Shown: in pieces, positions 1-8,110 of the stretch
Numbering within the stretch: the first letter of the stretch is position 1
Layout: every line of letters starts with the position of its first letter
From: Siminovitchia fordii DSM 16014 = CIP 108821
GTDB taxonomy: Bacteria > Bacillota > Bacilli > Bacillales > Bacillaceae_C
DNA length: 48,587 nt
Assembly (NCBI RefSeq): GCF_000374565.1
Contig: NZ_KB894709.1
Span: 1 to 48,587 of the forward strand
Reading direction: 5' to 3'
Made by a program: the position numbers and the translations under genes
Notes under the pieces: generated by a model
What the model was told of the DNA's origin: nothing
The model's input: only the letters and a program-made list of their open reading frames with translations
Databases searched by the model: none

Positions 1-76
1 TCGAGAACGAAAGACTAACTTCTTTCGACTCTCCTTTATCTCACTCGTTTCAGTCCACCACATACGTCGATGGACA

Positions 77-216
77 GGCGCTTACGCTTTTCTTATGTCC
101 AGCTACGGGCGGCAGGGGCTCGAGGTCGCTTCGGTCAATCCAATGAAGCCAAAGAACGACTTCACAGGATTGCCCTCCAGCGCTTGTCGCCCCTAAGCAG
201 CCACCCTACGCTTTTC
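77..216. repeat. Structured intergenic repeat at window start
   Basis: About 140 bases rich in short complementary blocks (for example GGGGC near 115 against GCCCC near 190), bounded by two similar pieces, TTACGCTTTTC near 82 and CTACGCTTTTC near 206. It lies directly after the stop codon of the APC permease. Its texture (GTCCAGCT..., GGTCGCTTCGGTCAATCC, CCAGCGCTTGTCG) resembles the long hairpin repeats scattered through Bacillaceae genomes; that resemblance is from memory. It may act as a transcription terminator for the permease. Bases 1-76 show nothing I can name. Confidence 0.55.
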
Positions 217-219
217 TAA

Positions 220-1611
220 TCACATTTCCAATTTAAAAGGATCTGCCCCGCCGGCTCGTTTTACGGAGTTCATTCTAAGCAATAGCACAATTATGCCGAT
301 AATCATCCAAGAAAATCCTACCGTAATTCCGATAGCATCCATTCCGAAAAGAATATTCAAGCAGACAAACACCCCTAATGCGGGGAATAACAAGTGTAGC
401 AAAATATACTTTCCTGAACGTTCCTTTCTTTTAATAAAGAATTCCAAAAATACGGAGATATTAACGGAAGTAAATCCAATTAATGCTCCAAAGACCATAA
501 TCGAAAAAATGAGTGACAATGAAAGTAATAGCGCTCCTAAATATCCGGTTATAGCCAAAATAATGATGCTGGCATATGGGCTTTTATGTTTCGGATGAAG
601 TTTAGCAAAGATTGATGGAAGCACCCTGTCGCGCCCCATGCCAAACAGAATTCTTGATCCAGAGGATTGCCCAGCTAATCCTGTAGCAATCCCAGTTAAA
701 GCGATGATAACAGTACAAATAGTAGCTAATCCACTGCCGCCGACTGCTGTGGCAATCTCAAAAAAGGCTGTATCGGGAGATTGGAAGGAATTGAAATCCG
801 GAGCAACCAAGGTCGCAAAATAAACTTGCATAATATAGAAAAGGGAAGCAAACAACAAAGCAATCACCGCTGCTCTACCCACTATATTCCCGGATTCCCT
901 AGAATCTTCCGCCATTGTCGTTACCGCATCAAATCCCAGGTACGATAAAACAGCAATGGAAGCCCCCGCTATTAAAGCGTCCATTGAAAATGTGCCGGCA
1001 TTAAAGATTCCGGTGATTGAAAAGAGACTTCCAAACCCATCAGAGCGCACAAGGCTTGACATCGCAAAGATAATAAAAATGACTAGACTAAACAGCATAG
1101 CAGCAGTCATGGCCATATTTACACGAGCTGTAATTTTAGTTCCGTAATAATTGAAAAGAGTGATCGGAACAAAAAAGACGAGCAGCATCATCCAATATGG
1201 AATGTTCGGAAAAAGCTCTAAAGAAAATAATGCACTCAGCTTTGTCAATAAAATAGGCATCATTAAGTAGTCCAGTAGAATGGTCCAGCCTGCAACAAAC
1301 CCAACAGCCGGGTGAATCGCACGTGCCGTATAACTATACGTTGAACCAGCGGCAGGGAAAGCACTCGCCATTTTCCCGTAACTAGCGGCCGTGAAAATCA
1401 TGGCAACAAGGGCAACGAGATAAGATAACACGGCATGGCCTTGTGAGATCAACGATAATTCTCCAAATAATGTCTGTGCTGATACCGGAGCCATGAAAAC
1501 AAGTCCAAAGACGACCAAATCTCTTGTTTTAAATACTTTCTTCAATTCGTCGGTTCCGGTATTCGTATCAGCAGGTTGTAAAACCGCTTCGGAGGTCCTG
1601 CTAGCTTCCAC
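220..1611 (-). CDS. APC-family amino acid/polyamine permease, PuuP-like
   Basis: A 463-residue integral membrane protein with about twelve hydrophobic segments. The N-terminal third resembles the E. coli putrescine importer PuuP in pattern (a DLVVFGLVFMAPVSAQTLFG block, then YGKMASAFPAAGSTYSYT and a GFVAGW segment). It should import an amine or amino acid using an ion gradient. The start is GTG at 1611, with AAAGGAG seven bases upstream. It is followed on the same strand by the structured repeat and preceded by an aminotransferase and an aldehyde dehydrogenase, so it probably supplies or recycles an omega-amino compound. A near-palindrome matching the cre/LacI pattern lies about 55 bases upstream of the start. 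The substrate cannot be read from the sequence; beta-alanine, putrescine or GABA are all possible. Confidence 0.85.
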   Translation of the reverse strand: MEASRTSEAVLQPADTNTGTDELKKVFKTRDLVVFGLVFMAPVSAQTLFGELSLISQGHAVLSYLVALVAMIFTAASYGKMASAFPAAGSTYSYTARAIHPAVGFVAGWTILLDYLMMPILLTKLSALFSLELFPNIPYWMMLLVFFVPITLFNYYGTKITARVNMAMTAAMLFSLVIFIIFAMSSLVRSDGFGSLFSITGIFNAGTFSMDALIAGASIAVLSYLGFDAVTTMAEDSRESGNIVGRAAVIALLFASLFYIMQVYFATLVAPDFNSFQSPDTAFFEIATAVGGSGLATICTVIIALTGIATGLAGQSSGSRILFGMGRDRVLPSIFAKLHPKHKSPYASIIILAITGYLGALLLSLSLIFSIMVFGALIGFTSVNISVFLEFFIKRKERSGKYILLHLLFPALGVFVCLNILFGMDAIGITVGFSWMIIGIIVLLLRMNSVKRAGGADPFKLEM

Positions 1612-1664
1612 ACTAACACTCCTTTCTTAATTCATTTCTCTATTTTTCTCTGTATTACACCTAG

Positions 1665-1682
1665 AATGAAACCGATTTCATT
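1665..1682. promoter_or_regulatory. cre/LacI-type operator before APC permease
   Basis: AATGAAACCGATTTCATT is an almost perfect palindrome. Its core TGAAACCGATTTCA fits the CcpA cre consensus TGWNANCGNTNWCA at every fixed position, and it differs by one base in the centre from the palindrome in front of the LacI gene at 21766. It may bind CcpA, the local LacI-type protein, or both. Confidence 0.55.
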
Positions 1683-1723
1683 AAATTGATTGAGGTAAAT
1701 ACCTTTCCAATCAATAGAAGAGA

Positions 1724-1771
1724 GACCACCCCAAAGGTCTACTTCCAACTTTTCAATTTTGGGGCAGTCCT
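1724..1771 (-). terminator. Possible terminator after aminotransferase
   Basis: Complementary arms GACTGCCCCAAA and TTTGGGGTGGTC (read on the minus strand) lie just after the aminotransferase stop codon. The loop is long and the U-rich tail is poor, so this is a weak call. Confidence 0.35.
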
Positions 1772-1783
1772 TTGATCAATGGC

Positions 1784-3166
1784 TTAAAGAACTTTTTGCT
1801 CGAACTCGTTAATGGAATCCGATAAAATTTCGATGATTGTTTCAATATCTTGCTTTTGTGAGATTAACGGAGGTGCAATGGCCACTGCATTCATTCCTCC
1901 GAAGATAAGCGGTCTCAAAATCAGGTTGCGTTGCTTACAAGCGGCGACAACTGTTGGCGCTGCAAACAATTCAGGTGCAAAGCCTTCCCCTCTATCGCGG
2001 TCTTTGAACAGTTCAATTCCTGCCATCAGACCCATTCCTCTGGCTTTTGCAGTAATTTTGTGATTTTCCTCCAAATACTTCAGGCCTTTTAACAGTTCCT
2101 CACCCATTTCACGGGCATTCTCAACAAGCCCTTCTTTTTCAACAATTTCAATATTTTTCAATGCCACTGCACAAGCTGTAGGATGTCCACTGTATGTGAA
2201 TCCATGGAACATGGGTCCTTCAGACATATCTGCCAATTCATCCCTCAGCCTGCTTGACATCATTACCGCTCCTAGCTGGATGTAGCCGCTCGTAATCCCT
2301 TTAGCAACGCTCATCAGGTCAGGAACAACATCCCAGTGTTCAACCCCGAACATTTTTCCGGTTCTTCCGAATCCCGTGATCACTTCATCTGTAATCATGA
2401 AAATATCATGCTCATCACAAAGCTCGCGGACCGCTTTCAAATATCCTTCTGGTGGAATATTCACACCACCGACTCCCTGTATTGGCTCAAGAATGACGGC
2501 CGCAATATTTTCCGGACCTTCCTTCTCGATGATCCCCCTGATGCTTCTTTCGTAGTTGGGATGTAACTTGTCCCCTTTTTCGCATTCAGTTTGATGTGGT
2601 AATGCATGTAAGAAACCAGGGGCGATTTCTGTGATCATGTTTTTAAATTCCGGAACACCAGTGGCACTCGTTGTTCCCATCGTTACTCCGTGGTATCCAT
2701 TTTCCAGGCCGATGATCAGTCTTTTTTCGGGCTGCCCTTTCAACTTCCAATAATGGCGAACGATTTTGATGGCTGTTTCGTTAGATTCCGATCCGCCGGA
2801 TGTAAAGAAACTTACATCCAGGTCGCCTGGTGCGATGCTTGCCAGCTTTGTTGCCAAACGGATGACTACTTCATGAGATTGGTTGAAGAAAGAAGATCCA
2901 TAAGAAAGCTTCATGATCTGTTCACTTGCCGTCTCAGCGAGCTCTTTTCTTCCATAACCGACATTGACATTCCATAAAGAAGATACCCCGTCAATATACT
3001 CATCGCCTTTTACATCGGTGATGCGAATACCTTTTCCAGATTCAAAAATGAGTTCAGGTCCTTCGACCTGCTGCTCTTTGATTGGAGTGGTCGGATGTAA
3101 AAAGTGTTTTTTATCCAGTTCTCTTAATTCTTTTACACTGTTTTCAGCTGCTGCAGATTTAGTCAT
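1784..3166 (-). CDS. Class III PLP aminotransferase, omega-amino acid:pyruvate type
   Basis: A 460-residue fold-type I, PLP-dependent enzyme. Landmarks are GGSESNETAIK (phosphate-binding region), ITDEVITGFGRTG (Asp that contacts the PLP ring) and SVAKGITSGY (Schiff-base lysine). The stretch LWNVNVGYGR and the order of motifs resemble SpuC-type putrescine-pyruvate and beta-alanine-pyruvate aminotransferases. It should move a terminal amino group from an omega-amino acid or diamine to pyruvate, leaving a semialdehyde for the neighbouring dehydrogenase. The start at 3166 was chosen because GGGAGG lies nine bases upstream; an in-frame ATG at 3187 has no ribosome-binding site. In this setting beta-alanine from the nucleoside cluster is an attractive substrate, but that is inference. 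Confidence 0.85.
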   Translation of the reverse strand: MTKSAAAENSVKELRELDKKHFLHPTTPIKEQQVEGPELIFESGKGIRITDVKGDEYIDGVSSLWNVNVGYGRKELAETASEQIMKLSYGSSFFNQSHEVVIRLATKLASIAPGDLDVSFFTSGGSESNETAIKIVRHYWKLKGQPEKRLIIGLENGYHGVTMGTTSATGVPEFKNMITEIAPGFLHALPHQTECEKGDKLHPNYERSIRGIIEKEGPENIAAVILEPIQGVGGVNIPPEGYLKAVRELCDEHDIFMITDEVITGFGRTGKMFGVEHWDVVPDLMSVAKGITSGYIQLGAVMMSSRLRDELADMSEGPMFHGFTYSGHPTACAVALKNIEIVEKEGLVENAREMGEELLKGLKYLEENHKITAKARGMGLMAGIELFKDRDRGEGFAPELFAAPTVVAACKQRNLILRPLIFGGMNAVAIAPPLISQKQDIETIIEILSDSINEFEQKVL

Positions 3167-3222
3167 TCGTAAATTCCTCCCTATCATTTCTTATATAAAA
3201 ATTATCTATGGACAGATACGGC

Positions 3223-4692
3223 TTATGCGCCGTACCAATCAATAGCATCAGGATTCAAGTCAACCCAGACATGCTTTGTTTCCGTATACATATCCATCGC
3301 TTGGGTACCCAATTCGCGTCCGAACCCGCTCTGTTTTGTTCCCCCGAATGGAGCGGCACTATCCAAGAGACTGTACGTATTGATCCATACAGTTCCGGAT
3401 TTGAGTCCTCTCGCCATCCGATGTCCGCGTTTGATGTTGTTCGTCCAGACGCCTGCAGCCAATCCGTAAATAGTATCATTCGCTTTCCTTAAGGCATCCT
3501 CCTCATCCTTGAATCGGATGACGGAAGCGACTGGGCCGAAAATCTCTTCCTGTGCAATTCTCATTTCATTGGATACGTTTTCCAAAATGGTCGGAGAATA
3601 GAAATATCCATTTTCTGAAGCAAGTCTCTCTCCTCCTGTCAGCAAGTTGGCTCCTTCATCCAATCCCGCTGCCACATAATTTTCTATTCTTTCAAGCTGT
3701 GTTTGTGAAATTTGTGGTCCCATCTGTGTGGCCATATCCAATTGGTTGCCGACCTTAATCGATTTTGCCTGTTTGACAAATGCATCCATAAAATCATCGT
3801 AAATGGAATCCTGGACAAATATACGGGAACCAGCCGCACAAACCTGTCCCTGGGCAAAGTAAATGCCGAACGCAGCCATTTTCACTGCATTTGCAAGATT
3901 GGCATCTTCAAAAATAATATTCGGTGACTTCCCTCCAAGCTCAAGTGATAACGGTTTCAAATTCTCGCTGGCGGCCTGCATGATGAATCTTCCAGTTGAA
4001 GTTGATCCCGTAAAGGCAATTTTGTCTATGCCGGGGTGTGACACCAATGCGCTTCCTGCTTCTTTCCCAAATCCAGGAATAACGTTTATGACTCCATCCG
4101 GAAGACCGACTTCCTGGAAGATTTTCATTAATTCAAGCAAGCTTGAAGGTGTCTGTTCCGCCGGCTTAAGAACAATTGTATTTCCGGCCGCCAGAGCAGG
4201 CGCGATTTTCCACATGGCAAGCATCAATGGGAAATTCCAAGGTACAACTGCTCCTATCACACCAAGCGGTTCACGGATCGTGTAGTTCAACCTATCAGGC
4301 GGCGAAGCCAGTGTTTCCCCTTGAACTTTGTTGGCAAGCCCTGCGTAAAATTCAAGCACATCAATGGTTGCCGGCATAGCGATGAATTGAGTCTCTTTTA
4401 TCGTCAAACCGCATTCTTTTGACTCTACCTCAGCAAGGAATTCAATTTTTTCCCTCATTTTAAGGGCAGCCAGGAACAAAAGCCTTCCTCTTTCACCCGG
4501 CGGCATGTTTTTCCATTTATCGGATTCAAATGCCTTTCTTGCCGCTTGGACTGCACGGTCCACATCTTCCTTCCCAGCTTCTGCAACGACAGCATTCACT
4601 TCTCCTGTCCCAGGATTAAATGTTTCAAATGTTCTTCCTGAAACAGCATCTGTCCACTTACCATCAATGAATAATTTGTATTCCTTAGTCAT
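3223..4692 (-). CDS. NAD(P)-dependent aldehyde dehydrogenase
   Basis: A 489-residue member of the aldehyde dehydrogenase superfamily with the usual length and motif order: VVPWNFPLML and KPAEQTP (cofactor site), FTGSTSTGR, the general-base glutamate in LELGGKSPN, and the nucleophilic cysteine in GQVCAAGSR. It would oxidise the semialdehyde made by the adjacent aminotransferase to the acid. It resembles the broad non-acylating family rather than the CoA-dependent methylmalonate-semialdehyde type, so a malonate semialdehyde product would be oxidised to malonate rather than acetyl-CoA if that is the substrate. The start ATG at 4692 follows AAGGGAGA by six bases. It is the first gene of a three-gene minus-strand run and is transcribed away from the regulator at 4912. 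Confidence 0.88.
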   Translation of the reverse strand: MTKEYKLFIDGKWTDAVSGRTFETFNPGTGEVNAVVAEAGKEDVDRAVQAARKAFESDKWKNMPPGERGRLLFLAALKMREKIEFLAEVESKECGLTIKETQFIAMPATIDVLEFYAGLANKVQGETLASPPDRLNYTIREPLGVIGAVVPWNFPLMLAMWKIAPALAAGNTIVLKPAEQTPSSLLELMKIFQEVGLPDGVINVIPGFGKEAGSALVSHPGIDKIAFTGSTSTGRFIMQAASENLKPLSLELGGKSPNIIFEDANLANAVKMAAFGIYFAQGQVCAAGSRIFVQDSIYDDFMDAFVKQAKSIKVGNQLDMATQMGPQISQTQLERIENYVAAGLDEGANLLTGGERLASENGYFYSPTILENVSNEMRIAQEEIFGPVASVIRFKDEEDALRKANDTIYGLAAGVWTNNIKRGHRMARGLKSGTVWINTYSLLDSAAPFGGTKQSGFGRELGTQAMDMYTETKHVWVDLNPDAIDWYGA

Positions 4693-4762
4693 CGTCAATC
4701 TCCCTTCAAAGTCATATTGAATATTATGAGGATTTAACTTAAACTAAATGATAGACCAAAAG

Positions 4763-4792
4763 ACTTACTGGAAACTTACAAACTTTCTTACT
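4763..4792. promoter_or_regulatory. Phased direct repeats, candidate BTAD-regulator operator
   Basis: Three heptamers, ACTTACT (4763), ACTTACA (4774) and TCTTACT (4786), start 11 and 12 bases apart, about one helical turn. They sit just upstream of a plausible minus-strand promoter for the dehydrogenase (TTGGTC, 17 bases, TAAATC). SARP/AfsR-type proteins are known to bind heptamer direct repeats at about 11-bp spacing next to a -35 element, and the divergent gene encodes a protein with that DNA-binding architecture. Confidence 0.5.
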
Positions 4793-4911
4793 TTTTAAAA
4801 GATAGATTATGATATACATTTTGGATTGGCGGAAACGGTGAACGTCCAAAAAAGACAGCGGTTACATATCTTCACTGCGGATGTACGTTTTATAATGAGG
4901 GGGAGATAATC

Positions 4912-7725
4912 ATGAATATTGAGGAAAATAAGCTGCAAATGCCTAATTACTCTCCATCTTTGAAAAGAAAGCGATTATTCAATGAGCTGGATCAATATGA
5001 AACTGTTTCATTGCTCCTTGTTACGGGTGACAGTGGCTATGGAAAAACAATGCTGATTTCCAGCTACATCCGTGAAAAAAACATTCCGGCAGTCTGGTAT
5101 CAGTTGGGAAGTTCGGACCGCTACGCCCATATATTTCTCAGCTATGTCAAAACAGGTATATACCGTCAACTTGGGATAGACCACTCACCTCAAATTATAG
5201 AAGCTGAAGATGCGGATGCAGAGCTGGCCAATGTCATTTCTTTATTGGCGGACAGAAACCAGCCGCTGCTGCTGGTCTTTGACGACTACCAGCTTGTAGA
5301 TCCAAGCCCCGAAATAGAGCCGATCATCAATGGATTGATCAACTCCTCTCCGGCAGTAACAGTCATCATTATCAGCAGGGGTCTCCCTCGCTTACCGATA
5401 ACCAAGCTAAAAGTGGAACGGAAATATAAAGAACTTACAACTGCCGATCTGGCCTTCACCCTTGATGAAACATGCCAATTTTTCAATGAAATGAATCAAA
5501 TGAATCTTGAAGATCAGGAAGTACAGTTCATTTTCGAAAGGACTGAAGGCTGGATTGCAAGCTATCAGCTCATTCTTGGTGTCATAGCCAAAATGAACGG
5601 CAAGGAGCGCTTATTGCTGTGGTCCACTTTTCCTTATGTTCAGGACATATATGACTATTTATCCGTGGAAGTTCTGCAGGCACAGCCTGAAGAAATCAAA
5701 GATTTTTTATATAAAACGAGCATCCTGTCTGAACTTGATCCAGTAGTAATCGATGAATTTCTTGGCATCGATCATTCTGAAAAAATATTAAACCGTCTCC
5801 TAACCCAGCATTTATTTGTATATCGGGACCAACAGGGAATAATCCGCTATCATCGATTGTTTAGACAATATTTGTATCAAAACTATAAAGGTAATATAAA
5901 AAATGATTATATGAAGGAACATTTGAGGCTTGCAGGCATTTACGAAAAACGCTATCAATTGATCAACGCCTTTGCTCATTACACTATTGGCAAGGATTAT
6001 TTAATGGCAGCGAGAATTATGGGGTTGATCAGGGATTTGTATAATCCGGTGGAATCCATGCTTTTCTTGGATGGCTGGCTTGAAGAGATATCCGCGGGTG
6101 ACTCATTTGCCATTAATACGTTGTTTCTGATTCGATGCGTACCGCTTGCCACATTAAAAGAGTTAACCACCCTATTTGAGGAAAACATTTCTCTTTTAAA
6201 GAAAAAGAAGAACGAACTTTGGCTTTGCAACCTGCAGCACCGTCTTGCCACCATTTATCTTATGCGTGGGGATATTGTACAAGCCAAGCAGCTTTTCAGC
6301 GATTCACTAAAGGGATCCGAACAATTTCATGATCACCCTATGAGTGCTTTGAATCTAATATTAATGGCTGAGATTTACAGATATCTAGGGAATTACGAAA
6401 AAGCGATTGAACTTGTAAGGAAGGCCGTTTTCATTTCCGACAAATACAGAATCAGACATACTCAAATCCATGCGCTGGATACTCTCGCAACCATCTATCT
6501 TGATAAAGAGAAAGTGGATAAAGCTGCCCCTTACATTGAATTGGCCCTGAATTTAGCTAAAGAGCACGACAAATCAACCTTGATTTTCGTTTATACAACG
6601 ATGGGAAGATTATACAGTGTGAAAAACGACAGCGCCAAGGCCATTGAATGGGGAGAAAAAGCTGTCAGCCTTGCCGAAAGTTATAATAATGACTTTGATA
6701 ACGGATGGTCCAAACATGAGCTTGGGAAAACCTATTTTAAAAGCCAAAAATATGAAAAAGCAAAGAGGTGTTTCGAACAAGCCTTTCATGCATTTTCCCT
6801 ATTTACGCATTATCAGTGCATGGTTGGCATATCGATGTACCAAATATATAGTGTTATCGGTGATGGAGCTCATGCTGAAAAAGTGTACAAGGAAATAAAA
6901 AGCACTTGTGAAAAATATGATTTTTATTGGCTTTTGGATAGTTTGAAGCCAAAGAAAGCATCTAAAGATGCCAAAGAGCAAATGAAACCTCTCTCTATTC
7001 AAACGCTTGGAAGTTTTAAAGTGACCTATAAAAATAAGCCTATTATCATAAAACGCCAATCAAGTCTGCGCCTGTTACAATATTTTATTACACATAGAAA
7101 TAAAAAAATAGAAAAGGACATGATCATTGACACTGTCTTTCCTGACGGCTCTCTCCACAATATCGAAAATCACTTCAACGTTTCTTTGTCCGTTCTGCGC
7201 AAGACATTGGAGCCCGATTTGAAGTCCGGTGTCCATTCCCGTTTCATTAAAAGGTTCGGCAACCAATATATTTTTGATACAACTGACATAGACTTGGATG
7301 TAGAAACGTTTCTGAACTTGACTAAAGAAGACTCTGATTGCGATATAAAAAAACTCGAAAAAGGCATTACGCTGTTTCAGGGGGATTTTTTTGAGGAATA
7401 TCCTTACGAAGCAATGCTGGAAAATGAACGTGAACGAATAAGACATTTATTCGTAAAAACTAGCCAAATGCTTGCTCAGCATTATTTCCAGCAAAACAAT
7501 TACCAAAAATGCTTTTTGCATTTTGAGAGGATTCTGGATAAGGATCCTTATCAGGAGGACATTTACTTTGACTATCTCGAAATGCTATTAAAGAAGAACC
7601 TTGTTACCAAAGCAAATAAAGTGGCAAATGACATGAAACAGTTTTTTGCGGATGAGATGGGCATATCCGTAAATGATCAAATTCAACATATATTTTCCAA
7701 ATTCAGCGTGCAAATTCACGGGTAA
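4912..7725 (+). CDS. Large MalT/AfsR-like regulator with NTPase, TPR, winged helix and BTAD
   Basis: A 937-residue protein that combines two regulator styles. Residues 1-330 look like a STAND-type NTPase, with Walker A GDSGYGKT at 39-46 and Walker B PLLLVFDDYQ near 118-127. Residues about 340-680 contain helical TPR-like repeats (for example AEIYRYLGNYEKAIELVRKA and LGKTYFKSQKYEKAKRCFEQ). From about 692 there is an OmpR/SARP-like winged helix (IQTLGSFKV ... VFPDGSLHNIENHFNVSLSVLRKTLEP), and from about 793 to the end a BTAD-like helical domain (EKGITLFQGDFFEEYPYEAMLENER). There is no LuxR-type helix-turn-helix at the C-terminus. It lies between the divergent dehydrogenase gene and the symporter genes, so it probably senses a metabolite and controls one or both. 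The start follows a GGGGGAGA ribosome-binding site. Confidence 0.85.
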   Translation: MNIEENKLQMPNYSPSLKRKRLFNELDQYETVSLLLVTGDSGYGKTMLISSYIREKNIPAVWYQLGSSDRYAHIFLSYVKTGIYRQLGIDHSPQIIEAEDADAELANVISLLADRNQPLLLVFDDYQLVDPSPEIEPIINGLINSSPAVTVIIISRGLPRLPITKLKVERKYKELTTADLAFTLDETCQFFNEMNQMNLEDQEVQFIFERTEGWIASYQLILGVIAKMNGKERLLLWSTFPYVQDIYDYLSVEVLQAQPEEIKDFLYKTSILSELDPVVIDEFLGIDHSEKILNRLLTQHLFVYRDQQGIIRYHRLFRQYLYQNYKGNIKNDYMKEHLRLAGIYEKRYQLINAFAHYTIGKDYLMAARIMGLIRDLYNPVESMLFLDGWLEEISAGDSFAINTLFLIRCVPLATLKELTTLFEENISLLKKKKNELWLCNLQHRLATIYLMRGDIVQAKQLFSDSLKGSEQFHDHPMSALNLILMAEIYRYLGNYEKAIELVRKAVFISDKYRIRHTQIHALDTLATIYLDKEKVDKAAPYIELALNLAKEHDKSTLIFVYTTMGRLYSVKNDSAKAIEWGEKAVSLAESYNNDFDNGWSKHELGKTYFKSQKYEKAKRCFEQAFHAFSLFTHYQCMVGISMYQIYSVIGDGAHAEKVYKEIKSTCEKYDFYWLLDSLKPKKASKDAKEQMKPLSIQTLGSFKVTYKNKPIIIKRQSSLRLLQYFITHRNKKIEKDMIIDTVFPDGSLHNIENHFNVSLSVLRKTLEPDLKSGVHSRFIKRFGNQYIFDTTDIDLDVETFLNLTKEDSDCDIKKLEKGITLFQGDFFEEYPYEAMLENERERIRHLFVKTSQMLAQHYFQQNNYQKCFLHFERILDKDPYQEDIYFDYLEMLLKKNLVTKANKVANDMKQFFADEMGISVNDQIQHIFSKFSVQIHG

Positions 7726-7736
7726 TCAATTATAAG

Positions 7737-7778
7737 CAGCGCCGGTTTCACCTATTGGGAGCCTGCGCTTTTTTTTGT
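7737..7778 (+). terminator. Probable terminator after BTAD regulator
   Basis: Short complementary arms (AGCGC ... GCGCT) around a long loop are followed by a run of eight T residues, a few bases after the regulator's stop codon. Confidence 0.5.
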
Positions 7779-7813
7779 TTCTTCACATTGTCTGAAATCG
7801 ACAGTCTACAATA

Positions 7814-7842
7814 TGTAAAATGTTCTATTTTTTCATTTTACA
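7814..7842. promoter_or_regulatory. Inverted repeat upstream of symporter genes
   Basis: TGTAAAATG at 7814-7822 and its exact reverse complement CATTTTACA at 7834-7842 are separated by 11 bases, so their centres are 20 bases apart, about two helical turns. They lie upstream of a weak candidate promoter (TTCTTG near 7869, TAGAAT near 7891) for the small membrane peptide and symporter. A regulator binding here is plausible; its identity is unknown. Confidence 0.4.
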
Positions 7843-7958
7843 CATCGTCTAAAGATTTAAAATATATTTCTTGAATTTTTTAATAAATATAGAATGAAGG
7901 ACGGTGCTTGTTTAAATTTCAATACAAACGCTTACCACTCTAGGAAAGGAGAGAGAAA

Positions 7959-8084
7959 ATGTTTAATTTACCGGCAGAAACCTTTTGGCTACTCGTTCCT
8001 TGGCCATTTATATGGCTGGCTCTTGCCTTTGGCATGTATTTAAAATTAAAAAGAGAAGATGACAAGGAAGAGATGAACGAATAG
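7959..8084 (+). CDS. 41-residue membrane peptide, likely symporter accessory subunit
   Basis: This short reading frame starts at ATG 7959 after AAAGGAGAG and encodes 41 residues. It has a tryptophan-rich hydrophobic segment (FWLLVPWPFIWLALAFGMYL) followed by a charged tail (KLKREDDKEEMNE). The pattern suggests one membrane helix with a cytoplasmic tail. It stops 26 bases before the sodium:solute symporter, with which it is almost certainly co-transcribed. Small single-helix proteins encoded next to SSS-family symporters are known in Gram-positive bacteria and are thought to be accessory subunits; I place this one there by position and shape, not by a detailed match. Confidence 0.75.
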   Translation: MFNLPAETFWLLVPWPFIWLALAFGMYLKLKREDDKEEMNE

Positions 8085-8110
8085 AAAAGTAATTCCAGGG
8101 GGCAAACCAG

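Noticed and set aside
4880-4900. TATAAT just before the BTAD regulator as its promoter
   Set aside because: It lies so close to the ribosome-binding site that a transcript would begin inside it, and no -35 is found at 16-18 bases.
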